DNA of 64,000 nt, from assembly GCF_001048695.1 (NCBI RefSeq), contig NZ_CVRB01000001.1, forward strand, positions 682,001 to 746,000, in the 5' to 3' direction. This DNA is from Neobacillus massiliamazoniensis (GTDB taxonomy: Bacteria > Bacillota > Bacilli > Bacillales > Cytobacillaceae). Below, piece by piece: positions 32,940 to 42,280 of this stretch (the stretch's first letter is position 1; the number at the start of each line of letters is the position of its first letter). The notes below the pieces were generated by a model that did not search any database, was not told where the DNA came from, and saw only the letters and a program-made list of their open reading frames with translations. A program made the translations under genes and the position numbers.

Positions 32940-33008
32940 CGCGCATAAATTTGTTTTTTCGCGCATATCCATCACAAATCCGGCATAGACCTCTCTAATT
33001 GCCGGTAA
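32940..33008. repeat. Degenerate relic of the 21-bp repeat
   Basis: TTCGCGCATA occurs at 32937 and 32958 onward, then CCGGCATA and TTGCCGG, each about 21 bp apart with several substitutions. It is immediately followed by AAGCCCAAAGAGAAGGAATC, the same hairpin as follows the 20148-20321 array, so array plus hairpin were probably copied as a block. Confidence 0.6.
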
Positions 33009-33013
33009 GCCCA

Positions 33014-33046
33014 AAGAGAAGGAATCAAAACGACTCCTTCTCTTTA
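33014..33046 (-). terminator. Terminator of the FtsH-like gene
   Basis: AGAGAAGGA / TCCTTCTCT stem, followed on the minus strand by TTTGGGC; sequence almost identical to 20331-20366. Confidence 0.7.
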
Positions 33047-33073
33047 CGGTATGATTTAAAAGTTATTCATATG

Positions 33074-34744
33074 TTATTCCGTCTGATCCTCAGGCAACTC
33101 TAGTTTACTTTGTCCATACAACTGTTCAAAAATCTTCTCGATTTCCTCTCCTGTTAGATCGCCCTGTTTCAGGAGATTCTCGGCAATGGCATGAACGAAG
33201 TCCGCATGCTTTAATACTAATACTTTGACTTTGGCCATTTCATCCTTAAGCAGCGTGTTAATTTCTGAACGGAGTGCCTTGAGTCCGTCGGCTGAAGAGC
33301 CTACAGAAAGCCAGCTGAACAGATCATCTCCCATACCTACCGCTCCAAGATAGGCTCCCGCTAACTGTGTCGCATGTTTCAGGTCAGATGTGACACCATT
33401 TAACTTTTTCCCTAAAAATTCTTCTTCCACTGCCCTGGCGGCGAGACAAACCTGAATTTCTGCTAAAATTTCACTGTCACTCCGGTTATACCGCTCATGT
33501 GTCGGCTTTGTGGCAGCGAGACCGAGTGCGTCCCCGCGGCGAATGATCGTTACCTTCCAAACGCGTTCATGTGGTTTTAATAAGAATTGAGCCACCGCAT
33601 GACCCGCTTCATGGTACGCAATATTTCTTTTTTCATCCTCACTCATGGAGAGAAGCGGCTGTTTGAGACCCCATTCATATGTTTCCATCGCGGCTCGGAA
33701 GTCCTCGTAATTGGATTCGATTGCTCCCCGCTGGTGTGCAATGACAACAGATTCATTCACGATGTGTTTGATTTGTGCAGGGCTGTAACCAATCGTGTCA
33801 AGGGCTGCACGCTCAGGAGTTAAATTTGGGTCTCGTTTCACTTTCTGGAGATAGTATTGAAAAACGTCTACCCTTCCATCATAGTCAGGAGTGTCTACCC
33901 AAAGCTTCCTATCGAAACGACCGGGCCGAAGGAGTGCTTGGTCCAGTACATCTGGCAGGTTCGTCGCTCCGATTGTCAGCACGGCAGGCCTCTCAGCCTT
34001 TTTGCGCCGTAACCCTAGTGAACGAAGTAGCTTGGCAAACCAATTGGTATCCATGTTCGGGGGATCCATTTGCAGGAGCAGCTCGTTTAGGAGGCCCGAT
34101 CCCCCCATGCCCATAAGTCCGCCCATCATTCCGCCACCTGCTCCACCTGCTTGCCGACTCATACCAATGGCATCGATTTCGTCTATGAAGATGATACAAG
34201 CTCCATAAATTTTCGCTAACTTACGGGCTTTTTTGTAGAGACCCATTACCTTTAAGTTACCGACACCAAAAAACATATTTTGAAAACTTGGTGCAGAGGC
34301 ATACGCAAACGGTACTTGTGCTTCATTAGCAATTACTTGTGCAAGATAAGACTTACCAGTACCAGGCGGCCCACAGAGCAACAACCCTCGAATTGCCTCG
34401 CCCCCCATCTCCTTGAATTCTTTTACACCCTTTAAAAGCGTGACGATCCGTTTTGCATTCTCAACAATCTCAGGATTACCCCGATAATCATCCCATGTAG
34501 AGCCGGTCTCACCCGGCAATATCCAATACGTTCGCCCACGGGCCAAAAACCAGAAGAGTGCAACAAACTGAATAATCATGAACATCATGGCGAAGAGCAG
34601 TTGCAGCCCAAGACTAAGAATGGTCATGGCGACATTCCAAACTGTTTGCCCTCCAGTAAACAAGACATCACCCAGAATGGCAATCACAAAGACCCAGAGG
34701 ATCACTTTACGCCACTTAATCCATCGATATTTATTCACGGCCAC
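33074..34744 (-). CDS. Divergent FtsH-like membrane AAA+ metalloprotease
   Basis: 556 residues. Two membrane segments (about 14-31 and 43-68) are separated by only about 11 residues, so the FtsH extracytoplasmic domain is absent. The AAA+ domain has Walker A GPPGTGKS (125-132), Walker B IIFIDEIDA (184-192) and the arginine-finger region LRPGRFDRK. A Gly/Met-rich stretch (RQAGGAGGGMMGGLMGMGGS, 197-216) replaces the usual pore-2 segment and a basic insert (about 232-252) precedes the sensor GATN. The peptidase domain has HEAGH (378-382) and the third zinc ligand in GVTSDLKHAT. It is therefore likely an active protease, but a paralogue, not the housekeeping FtsH (about 630-670 residues). Clients are unknown. 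Confidence 0.9.
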   Translation of the reverse strand: MAVNKYRWIKWRKVILWVFVIAILGDVLFTGGQTVWNVAMTILSLGLQLLFAMMFMIIQFVALFWFLARGRTYWILPGETGSTWDDYRGNPEIVENAKRIVTLLKGVKEFKEMGGEAIRGLLLCGPPGTGKSYLAQVIANEAQVPFAYASAPSFQNMFFGVGNLKVMGLYKKARKLAKIYGACIIFIDEIDAIGMSRQAGGAGGGMMGGLMGMGGSGLLNELLLQMDPPNMDTNWFAKLLRSLGLRRKKAERPAVLTIGATNLPDVLDQALLRPGRFDRKLWVDTPDYDGRVDVFQYYLQKVKRDPNLTPERAALDTIGYSPAQIKHIVNESVVIAHQRGAIESNYEDFRAAMETYEWGLKQPLLSMSEDEKRNIAYHEAGHAVAQFLLKPHERVWKVTIIRRGDALGLAATKPTHERYNRSDSEILAEIQVCLAARAVEEEFLGKKLNGVTSDLKHATQLAGAYLGAVGMGDDLFSWLSVGSSADGLKALRSEINTLLKDEMAKVKVLVLKHADFVHAIAENLLKQGDLTGEEIEKIFEQLYGQSKLELPEDQTE

Positions 34745-34952
34745 ACCACCTTATAAAATTTAGAATATTTTATGAAAAATAAGCCTATTAGTTTCCTTGA
34801 AAATGTTGCTGTCCCAGCCAATATGAAATTTTTAATTAAATTCTAATCTTAATGAAGGACATATTATCTAACTAATTCAAAAAAAAACGTATGTGCCTTT
34901 GTCGCACTCTTATTGAGCTAGACAGCTCACTAAATCAATATTCTTTCTAATG

Positions 34953-34979
34953 AAAAAAGCCTTCCAATTACGGAAGGCC
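34953..34979 (-). terminator. Terminator of the small membrane protein gene
   Basis: GGGCCTTCC-GTAAT-TGGAAGGC followed by TTTTTTC on the minus strand. Confidence 0.85.
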
Positions 34980-34988
34980 CTGAACTTA

Positions 34989-35279
34989 TTATTTAAATTT
35001 TTTTACGATATCCATTAGATATTTTAGAGATACTGCGATACCTAGAATAATATAAAATACTTTCATGATCCATCCTGTCGGATCAATGGAACTTAATGTT
35101 ACGATAATGTATAGTGGCGCGACGTAGAATAGAACATCCTTCAAGTAATCTAACATAAATGTTAGATTGAAAGAGCCTTTCCAGAAAGTTTTTATAAATG
35201 CAATAACAAAATCAATTATCATAAGTCCAAATACAGCCATCATGGTATAGACCAACCAATCTGAAAGTGTAAAACCCAT
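34989..35279 (-). CDS. Small three-helix membrane protein of unknown function
   Basis: 96 residues with three hydrophobic segments (about 8-28, 48-64, 70-88) and a basic C-terminus (LMDIVKKFK). I do not recognise the family; holin-like size and topology are suggestive but there is no lysis or phage context. The ribosome binding site AAGGTGGTG is strong yet lies in one arm of an inverted repeat. It is monocistronic with its own terminator. Confidence 0.75.
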   Translation of the reverse strand: MGFTLSDWLVYTMMAVFGLMIIDFVIAFIKTFWKGSFNLTFMLDYLKDVLFYVAPLYIIVTLSSIDPTGWIMKVFYIILGIAVSLKYLMDIVKKFK

Positions 35280-35286
35280 TGTGTAT

Positions 35287-35327
35287 CACCACCTTTTTAT
35301 ATCATATGCTTGTCATATTTGGTGGTG
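35287..35327 (-). promoter_or_regulatory. Possible Shine-Dalgarno-sequestering hairpin
   Basis: On the transcript CACCACC pairs with GGTGGTG (the ribosome binding site) across a loop that itself contains ATATG/CATAT. Seven G-C-rich pairs would hide the start site. Confidence 0.5.
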
Positions 35328-35470
35328 CATCCAATAGGGTATAGATAAACCAATTTTATTTACCTTTTTTCATTTTTAAGTTCAATAGATGATTTTCTTT
35401 ATTTTGTTTAGTTTTCAACAGATTCGGGCATGTTGGTGTTAGACAGGTATAATGAAAGGAACACCAACCG

Positions 35471-36982
35471 ATGCAGGAAATAAATATTAAAGAAAAAAAC
35501 GTGGAAGTTGCCCTTTTTCAATTTATTTTACCTTTTTCGTTTTACCATGAGAGCGAACAACATATCTTTCACTTTTTACAGAAACATCATTTTAAACACT
35601 TTCAATTGGATCATGAAGAAGACGAGAATTCGTATTATGGACAATATCATGTTTCCCACCGTTGCATGAGAGATTTTTATCTTCCTTTTACCAAGACTAT
35701 TCTGTTTCCAGATTCTGAATATGAAAAAGGAATTCAAAGATACTCTAAACCCCTTAACATCAAGGGTAATTTTACTACAGATCACATTCACATTCCGTTT
35801 CAAATACACTCTATTGACATCACGTTATGTCCTTTTGAACTGGGGTTTCTGACGATTCGCACTGAAGTAAATAATACGTCATTATCCGATGCAATTGAGT
35901 TTGCAGCCCGTTTCCGAGTAATTGAGCCGAGAAATAAGCAAGATTTACATACCCAAATAGAATGGGAAGGGAAAATAGAGAAGAAAATCAAACATTTTAT
36001 TTTTGATACTCTATTTTATGGTTTGGAAGACTTCTTTGGGATGAAAAACCTAGAAAATACGTACTTTGAAACCTTTCCATTTTTTGAAGATGCTAGAATG
36101 TATGTGCAATCCTTGATCTCTTTAGAAGAAAACATGACCATTGATTCTGTTGATGTATATCGTAGCATTAGCCTCAGTGGGCTGACACCTGATGGAAGTC
36201 CTTATGTTAGTGCCAATAATCTCCCATATATAGATAACTATTTAATGGAGCACGGCTTTCATCGCTGGGCCCCTCATACTTTTTTTACGATGGAAGAACA
36301 TAGCTTTGGATGTTTAACAAATCAGAATAAAAGTGTGGTTTCACAGCTAGCAAGTAAAGTATACGGAGAATACTATTATGGGCTGTTACTTAATCTCTTT
36401 CATAAAATAGTTTTGTTAAAGGTCACCCATTCCTTTGCCAAATTATATCTCGAACAAGATACAAAGAAGATGGAAAAATTGATTTATTCCATTAATTCTT
36501 TTACGGCCAATTACTATTTTACGGAAATAGCGTCACAATCCCAAGGGCGAGAAATTTATAACATCTTAAGGACAACGTTCAATATCGAATTATTATATAA
36601 GGATGCCAAACAAACACTGTATAGTTTGTTCAAATATCAGGAAAATGCAAATTCCAAAAAAGATAGTCTGTTGCTCTTAATCCTAACTCTCTATTCTGTC
36701 ATTGGCCAAATGTTTGGAATGAGTTTTGTCATCAGTGATTTTGACGGAAAAATTAAATGGAGCCACATAATGACCTATAATCCAGTTGAATATTTTGCAC
36801 TCTTTGTTTTAATTAGCGGGGTATGTGTTTCGGTTTTCTTAGGGTTACAAAATGTTTATCAATGGATTCGGGACATAAAAAACAGGGACGCATGGGTTCA
36901 GTTTACAGTTTTATCTTCAATAAAAAAGAAAGACAACCATAATGGCAAAGAAAAAGGGTCTAAGCGACCAAAATCAGAATGA
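35471..36982 (+). CDS. Divergent CorA-like membrane protein with GMS in place of GMN
   Basis: 503 residues. About 390 residues of soluble alpha/beta plus helical sequence are followed by two membrane helices (399-415 and 441-460) and a basic tail. The end of the first helix reads YSVIGQMFGMSF (GMS at 416-418), in the position of the signature YGMNF of CorA Mg2+ channels. The long helical stretch (about 290-395) before it also fits the CorA stalk. The loop after it (ISDFDGKIKW...) is longer than in CorA and lacks MPEL. I do not recognise the N-terminal domain. The last residues (SKRPKSE) are encoded by the first partial unit of the 52-bp array. No clear ribosome binding site was seen beyond AAAGGAACACC. 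A transport role is inference. Confidence 0.7.
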   Translation: MQEINIKEKNVEVALFQFILPFSFYHESEQHIFHFLQKHHFKHFQLDHEEDENSYYGQYHVSHRCMRDFYLPFTKTILFPDSEYEKGIQRYSKPLNIKGNFTTDHIHIPFQIHSIDITLCPFELGFLTIRTEVNNTSLSDAIEFAARFRVIEPRNKQDLHTQIEWEGKIEKKIKHFIFDTLFYGLEDFFGMKNLENTYFETFPFFEDARMYVQSLISLEENMTIDSVDVYRSISLSGLTPDGSPYVSANNLPYIDNYLMEHGFHRWAPHTFFTMEEHSFGCLTNQNKSVVSQLASKVYGEYYYGLLLNLFHKIVLLKVTHSFAKLYLEQDTKKMEKLIYSINSFTANYYFTEIASQSQGREIYNILRTTFNIELLYKDAKQTLYSLFKYQENANSKKDSLLLLILTLYSVIGQMFGMSFVISDFDGKIKWSHIMTYNPVEYFALFVLISGVCVSVFLGLQNVYQWIRDIKNRDAWVQFTVLSSIKKKDNHNGKEKGSKRPKSE

Positions 36983-36993
36983 AATAAAAAAAA

Positions 36994-37640
36994 CGGTCGC
37001 TTATAGGGGTTCTAAGCTACCGAAATCTGAGGGAAATCCAAAAAACGGTCGCTTATAAGGGTTCTTAGCTACCGAAATCTGAATGAAATCCAAAAAACGG
37101 TCGCTTATAGAGGTTCTAACCTACCAAAACCAGAGGGAAATCCAAAAAACGGTCGCTTATAAGGGTTCTTAGCTACCAAAATCAGAATGAAATCGAAAAA
37201 ACGGTCGCTTATAAGGGTTCTTAGCTACCGAAACCAGAGAGAAATCCAAAAAACGGTCGCTTATAGGGCTCTAAGCTACCAAAACCAGAGGGAAATCAAA
37301 AAAACGGTCGCTTATAAGGGTTCTTAGCTACCAAAATCAGAATGAAATCTAAAAAACGGTCGCTTATAAGGGTTCTAAGCTACCGAAACCAGAGGGAAAT
37401 CTAAAAAACGGTCGCTTATAGGGGTTCTTAGCTACCAAAACCAGAGGGAAATCTTAAAAACGGTCACTTATAAGGGTTCTTAGCTACCAAAACCAGAGGG
37501 AAATCAAAAAAATGGTCGCTTATAGGGGTTCTAAGCTACCGAAACCAGTGGAAAATCCAAAAAACGGTCGCTTATAAAGGTTCTAAGCTACCGAAACCAG
37601 AGGGAAATCCAAAAAACGGTCGCTTATAGGGATTCTAACC
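36994..37640. repeat. Tandem array B: 13 units of 52 bp
   Basis: The anchor CGGTCGC recurs (variants CGGTCAC, TGGTCGC) at 36994, 37046, 37098, 37150, 37202, 37254, 37305, 37357, 37409, 37461, 37513, 37565 and 37617; one unit is 51 bp. Each unit has an imperfect inverted repeat (CGGTCGCTTATA ... TTAGCTACCG) and an A-rich spacer (GAAATCCAAAAAA). A partial unit before the first anchor overlaps the 3' end of the preceding gene. The array sequence is unrelated to arrays A and C, but the period is the same. No genes are seen between 36983 and 37765. Confidence 0.95.
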
Positions 37641-37703
37641 CCTTTTTATTAAAATGTTGTATAAATCAGATCCGTAAGTATCTGATTATCGGATTAATAT
37701 AGA

Positions 37704-37748
37704 AAAAACCACTTGATCACTATAAGTAAAGTGAAAACAAGTGGTTTT
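37704..37748 (-). terminator. Terminator of subtilase gene 1
   Basis: AAAACCACTTG / CAAGTGGTTTT arms with AT-rich loop. The paralogous gene has a related terminator. Confidence 0.85.
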
Positions 37749-37765
37749 CAATTTGTTTCTATCGA

Positions 37766-40700
37766 CTATGGAGTAATACCCAATTCTGCTAGGATCATTT
37801 CTAGCGTCTTGCCATTATAACTTTTCTTTGGCTGTGGAGCATTTTCTACAGATGGGTTTTGCTTGAGAAAATTTTGTTGAACAAATTTCATATCTTTTTC
37901 ATCGACTACTCCATCAAAGTTGATATCAGCTGCACGATTGTTGGTTTTCCATGCTTTTTGAATTTCAATAGCATCAAGGATATCGATCACGCCGTCCTGG
38001 TTCACATCACCAGCAGTAATATCAAGAGCTGAGATAAATTTATTTTGTCCGAATAATGTACCGTTGTGCTCAAAGCCTATTGTTACTTTTTTCTTTGTCA
38101 AGAAATGGCCAGGAACCTTCATTTCAACTGTGTATTGGTCCTTACTTAATGGCAAATTCTCAATCGTATACATTCCGCTATTTTTGATGGAGGATGTAAC
38201 ATCAAACTCTTTACCGTCAGAATCGATCAGCTTAACGGTCCCTCCTACCTTTGACCAATCCTTATTGGCAGGGTACCCGCCGTGGTCAGGGTCGCCAATA
38301 TAAAATCCCTTTGGTGTTACATAACCCGTTACCCTGTTAAACTGTGGGTTTACTGTTATTGAGAAATCTGCAGCTTGCACCGAAATGTTTTGATTATTTG
38401 CATCCGTTACTTTCACAGTCGGAGTGATTTTCCCGAAAGTATAAAATTCTTTATCTTGTACCTTAAATGTTACGTCAACTATTGTCTGGTGATCCAATTC
38501 CCCACTTGGTTCATTAAATTGAACAGTTACATTATTATCGGTCATATTTAGGGTAGCTTTTCCAGTAAGCGTATCTGAAAGCTTAGCATCAACAAGTTGA
38601 AGGGTTTTAATTCCATAAAAGTCCTTAAAAGTCCATTCCGCCTTTGATACATCCTTTAGATTATCTAATACTAATTGGGCTTTTACCGTTTCACCCGTTT
38701 TGGCCGAATTAAGCTCACTCGTAAGATAAGTAACTGGTGTTCCTTCTTTTACAAACCAATATTCCTTTTCAGGTGCTTTGTTTCCTGCCATATTATATCC
38801 ATTCATCCTAAAATGAAGAGCAGGAACGGATTCATCCATCGCAATTTCTTCAACAAATTTTCCATCCTTATCCATATTAAGAGGATAAGAAGGAAAACCC
38901 GAATTGCCCCAATAATAAACCATAAAGTTGGATGACTGATCGACATTTACTCCATTATTCTTCATCTCATTTACCAATGGATCAGTGATTTGAATGTCAA
39001 ATGGGTACGTCTTTTGACCTGGCTTGTATTCAATAAATGGCGAATTCCCATCCAGTGAACTTATAAAGCTAGGTGGATCGAGATAAATCCATAGATCTCG
39101 TGTTTCTGTTTTCACCTTTCCAGAGAGACCCGTTCCGATGTATTTTATTTTGTAATGACCTTCTTGGGCATAGCTTAGTTCTGATGAAACAGGTTGTTTA
39201 GAGTCACCAGTAAATTTATAGTAACCCCCGGTAAATGTTATTAATCCGTAATCGTAATTATCGTAAGCACCTTTCAAATTTACAGTTCCAATAAGTCCAA
39301 GGTCATTCCCTGTTTTCGCATCTTGGAGGACGACATCCATTTTTTCCATTGGCGCACTTAAGTTAAACGTAGTAAGTACAAAAACTTCACGATTTGGATC
39401 CCAGTCATTTGAGTTTAAATAACCTGGAGAATAGGCCGGATTTAAAATATCCACTTTATTAAATCCTTCTTCCAACATGCGGAAGCTGAACGGAATCCGA
39501 TACTGCTCGGATGAATTCGCTGTATTCGTCAGCGTAATATTCCCTGTATAAAAGCCCGCCTTTGCCTTGTTGTGAACGAGAAGACTTGCGGACACTTTTT
39601 TCTCTTCTTTGCCCTTTACATCAATTTTGTTGGCAATCGTTAGCACGATACCATTTTGTTTCAAACTATTGGAACCTTTTCCTTCACTGATTGAAACAGA
39701 AAATGATTTATTGCCATTTTCATTGTTTTTTACATTAATGGATTTTGTGATGAGAAGATTTTTATCTACGTATTCATGATCAAAGCTAAGTCCGCCCGTT
39801 AAAGCTTTTACTTGCACTAAATCTTCTGCACCAGGAATAAGGGTCTTATCAATAATTTGGAAGCTTGCACCATTATGCACAGCTTTATATGGATTGATTC
39901 TACCCGCGCCGACTTCAAAGACACTATAATCACCATTTAGGGAATCGGCTGTATTCATTAGCACTGTTTTAATATCTTCTGGTTTTAACTTTCGATTTGC
40001 TTGAAGCATTAACGCTGCGACACCTGTCGTAAATGGTGTAGCCATTGATGTTCCGGAATAACGAGCGTAGGCATATCGATAGTCTCCTAGATTCTTAGGA
40101 TCAACCATATAAGAAGGTACAGTGGAGAGAACACTAACTCCTGGCGCTGTAAATTCTGGCTTCATGCCATACGTTTGTCTTACTGGACCTCGTGAACTGA
40201 AGTCTGCTAAACGATCACCTTTTGTTTGCGTAACCGTATAATTGGAGAACGTAAAGGATGTTTGACCGGCTTGAATCTGTGCTTTAATCTTTTCTCCTGC
40301 ATCCTTTGTTATCGAAAATGCCGGTACAAAGGTAGTTGCTTCACCTAGATTGACATCGATTTGTCCTGCAACATTATTATAAAGGAGTACTGCTGCAGCT
40401 CCTTTTTGTTTCGCTGTGCTGACTTTGTCTGCTAAGGCGAATTCTCCCCGGGCTACAAGAGCAATTTTTCCGTTTACATCCTTATTAGTATAATCATTGC
40501 TATACCCTAAGCCGACATCGACTACTTGCAAGGATTTTCCTTCCCAATCCTTTAATTGATCTGAAAAGTGACGTGCCATGCCGATTAGGTCAATCCCATT
40601 TTCCGTGCCAATCTTCCCCTTGAATATAGAGATAGTCATCGGAACATCACTTGCCCCAACAGTCAATGCAAGCGCGGCTGTACCAGGTGATCCTACCGTA

Positions 40701-41845
40701 TAATCTTTAGGGCCGCTATTACCTGCCGCCACTACTGCTGTAACCCCGCTTAGGACCGCATAATTGATCGCCGTACTTGTCGGAAAATATGGATCATTTA
40801 TCCCCGCTCCGAGCGAAAGGTTGATGACATCCATGCCGTCGTCCACCGATTTTTCGATAGCAGCAATGACATTATCTGAAGTTCCACTGCCATATGGACC
40901 GAGTACTCGATATGCATATAAATCCACATCCGGGGCCACGCCTTTTACGGAAATATCTTTATTCGTTGCTTGTCCAGCAATCGTTCCTGCCACATGAGTT
41001 CCGTGTGAAGTGTAGTAGGCGGAGCCATTTTGAAATTCTGGATATTTAGTTTTTTGCCAGTCAGAATAAGTCGTCTCCATTGGATCATTATCCTTATCAA
41101 CGAAGTCGTACCCGCCCTTATAAACCTTTTTTAAATCCGGATGATTGTAGTCAATACCTGTATCAATTATACCCACTTTAATGCCTTTTCCTGTTATCCC
41201 TTCTTTGTGAAGCTTATCAACTTTTAAATAGGAGAGACTTTCAACCGATGTACCAGGGCTACTGCCTGATCCATTCTCATCTCCTAAAGCAATCGGATCA
41301 GTCTTAATTTCCTCATTTTTGTAAACGGCTTTTACCACTTCGGATTTTAAGAGTGTTTCTACTTGATTTGCTGGCAGTTTCATCGCTACCCCATTGTAAA
41401 CGGTTTTATAATCGGAGGTGATTTTGTGATCTACCTTTTTACTTTTAAGATTACTAGTTGGAAGAAGAGACTGAATGTCCTTTTCAAATTGAGCATGTTC
41501 CTTTGTCACTTGTTCATCTGCTTGTTGTTTCGTAAGCTTCTTTCCTTTTACCTCCGCATCTAATACGGCCACCTTCCCTGGTTTCGAGTGGAATTGAACG
41601 ATAACATCCATCTCATTCTCGCTTTTTAACTCCTCTTTACTGAAACCTTGGAGTCCATTTTTATCTGACATTTCCAATTGATTTAAGGCTTTTCTTTGTT
41701 CTGGTGTAAGCGAGGCAAGGATGTCTTCTGATTTTAAGCTAGTAGCTGATGCTTTCGGAGTGAAATACGGGTTAAAAGGTGATAACAACAAACCAGCCGT
41801 TAAGGTAATAGCTACTGAACGTTTAAAAAATGATTTCTTTTTCAT
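37766..41845 (-). CDS. Secreted subtilisin-like protease with cohesin-like and dockerin domains (paralogue 1)
   Basis: 1359-residue exported S8 peptidase. Order: signal peptide (1-35, ending ASA); I9 propeptide (about 65-185, VIVQFHSKPGK ... YNGVAMKLPANQV); S8 catalytic domain with D228 (GIIDTGIDYNHPDL), H281 (TSHGTHVAGT), oxyanion N376 (AAGNSGP) and S600 (YSGTSMATP); a PA domain inserted before the serine (about 440-520); Fn3-like beta-domains; a cohesin-like domain (about 1035-1165, TGETVKAQLVLDNLKDVSKA); a carboxypeptidase-regulatory-like domain; and a type I dockerin (about 1274-1328) with two calcium loops, DVNQDGVIDILDA and DINFDGVVDEKDM. The start is the ATG five bases after GAAGGGG. 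It is a tandem duplicate of the next gene upstream. Vpr-like proteases are the nearest known group; a dockerin is unusual in Bacillus. Confidence 0.93.
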   Translation of the reverse strand: MKKKSFFKRSVAITLTAGLLLSPFNPYFTPKASATSLKSEDILASLTPEQRKALNQLEMSDKNGLQGFSKEELKSENEMDVIVQFHSKPGKVAVLDAEVKGKKLTKQQADEQVTKEHAQFEKDIQSLLPTSNLKSKKVDHKITSDYKTVYNGVAMKLPANQVETLLKSEVVKAVYKNEEIKTDPIALGDENGSGSSPGTSVESLSYLKVDKLHKEGITGKGIKVGIIDTGIDYNHPDLKKVYKGGYDFVDKDNDPMETTYSDWQKTKYPEFQNGSAYYTSHGTHVAGTIAGQATNKDISVKGVAPDVDLYAYRVLGPYGSGTSDNVIAAIEKSVDDGMDVINLSLGAGINDPYFPTSTAINYAVLSGVTAVVAAGNSGPKDYTVGSPGTAALALTVGASDVPMTISIFKGKIGTENGIDLIGMARHFSDQLKDWEGKSLQVVDVGLGYSNDYTNKDVNGKIALVARGEFALADKVSTAKQKGAAAVLLYNNVAGQIDVNLGEATTFVPAFSITKDAGEKIKAQIQAGQTSFTFSNYTVTQTKGDRLADFSSRGPVRQTYGMKPEFTAPGVSVLSTVPSYMVDPKNLGDYRYAYARYSGTSMATPFTTGVAALMLQANRKLKPEDIKTVLMNTADSLNGDYSVFEVGAGRINPYKAVHNGASFQIIDKTLIPGAEDLVQVKALTGGLSFDHEYVDKNLLITKSINVKNNENGNKSFSVSISEGKGSNSLKQNGIVLTIANKIDVKGKEEKKVSASLLVHNKAKAGFYTGNITLTNTANSSEQYRIPFSFRMLEEGFNKVDILNPAYSPGYLNSNDWDPNREVFVLTTFNLSAPMEKMDVVLQDAKTGNDLGLIGTVNLKGAYDNYDYGLITFTGGYYKFTGDSKQPVSSELSYAQEGHYKIKYIGTGLSGKVKTETRDLWIYLDPPSFISSLDGNSPFIEYKPGQKTYPFDIQITDPLVNEMKNNGVNVDQSSNFMVYYWGNSGFPSYPLNMDKDGKFVEEIAMDESVPALHFRMNGYNMAGNKAPEKEYWFVKEGTPVTYLTSELNSAKTGETVKAQLVLDNLKDVSKAEWTFKDFYGIKTLQLVDAKLSDTLTGKATLNMTDNNVTVQFNEPSGELDHQTIVDVTFKVQDKEFYTFGKITPTVKVTDANNQNISVQAADFSITVNPQFNRVTGYVTPKGFYIGDPDHGGYPANKDWSKVGGTVKLIDSDGKEFDVTSSIKNSGMYTIENLPLSKDQYTVEMKVPGHFLTKKKVTIGFEHNGTLFGQNKFISALDITAGDVNQDGVIDILDAIEIQKAWKTNNRAADINFDGVVDEKDMKFVQQNFLKQNPSVENAPQPKKSYNGKTLEMILAELGITP

Positions 41846-41929
41846 CTGCACCCCTTCTTTCTATAAAGTTAATTAAACTAGAAAGAACCTCCTCTCTTTT
41901 ATGTAAAATTTAGAATATTACAATAAATA

Positions 41930-41964
41930 GTATAATAACTTTACTAAAAATCAGCTATTGGGGT
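41930..41964 (-). promoter_or_regulatory. Subtilase 1 promoter with ACCCCAAT box
   Basis: Minus strand ACCCCAAT (41957-41964), 21 bp, then TATACT (41930-41935). There is no consensus -35, so an activator bound at the box is likely. Confidence 0.5.
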
Positions 41965-42089
41965 TTTTTGATAGGTCTTTATGACCAAATGTTAGAAAAT
42001 TTCTAAACTTGTATTTTATTTCTTCTTATTTATAAAGGGAAAAACGGTTGACTCCTTCTCTGAAATTAGGGGTTATGTATTGGAATAAT

Positions 42090-42215
42090 TAAGAAAAGCA
42101 GAAGCGCCTTGATCAGGGGCAACAGGCATAATACGAGCCGGCTTGAAGGTTGGTTTTTAACCTTCTTTGGATTGGCTTATGACCCCGAGCCCCTAGGGGC
42201 TGGAGCTAGACAATC
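42090..42215. repeat. Dispersed repeat containing TAGGGGCTGGAGCTAGACAA
   Basis: GC-richer block (GCAGAAGCGCCTTGATCAGG ... CGAGCCCCTAGGGGCTGGAG) between the two subtilase genes, with no open frame. The core (T)AGG[GC]GCTGGAGCTAGACAAT also occurs at 53568-53588, so it is a dispersed family. Confidence 0.65.
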
Positions 42216-42218
42216 CGA

Positions 42219-42262
42219 AAAAAAACCACTTGATTCTGAATCATTCAGAAATCAAGTGGTTT
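42219..42262 (-). terminator. Terminator of subtilase gene 2
   Basis: AAACCACTTGATTCTGAA paired with TTCAGAAATCAAGTGGTTT, a perfect long stem with A/T flanks. Confidence 0.9.
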
Positions 42263-42280
42263 AAATGGAGTTTCTATTCG

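Noticed and set aside
34989-35279. Phage holin
   Set aside because: Size and topology are compatible, but no endolysin, phage structural gene or integrase is near and the hydrophobic pattern is not distinctive.
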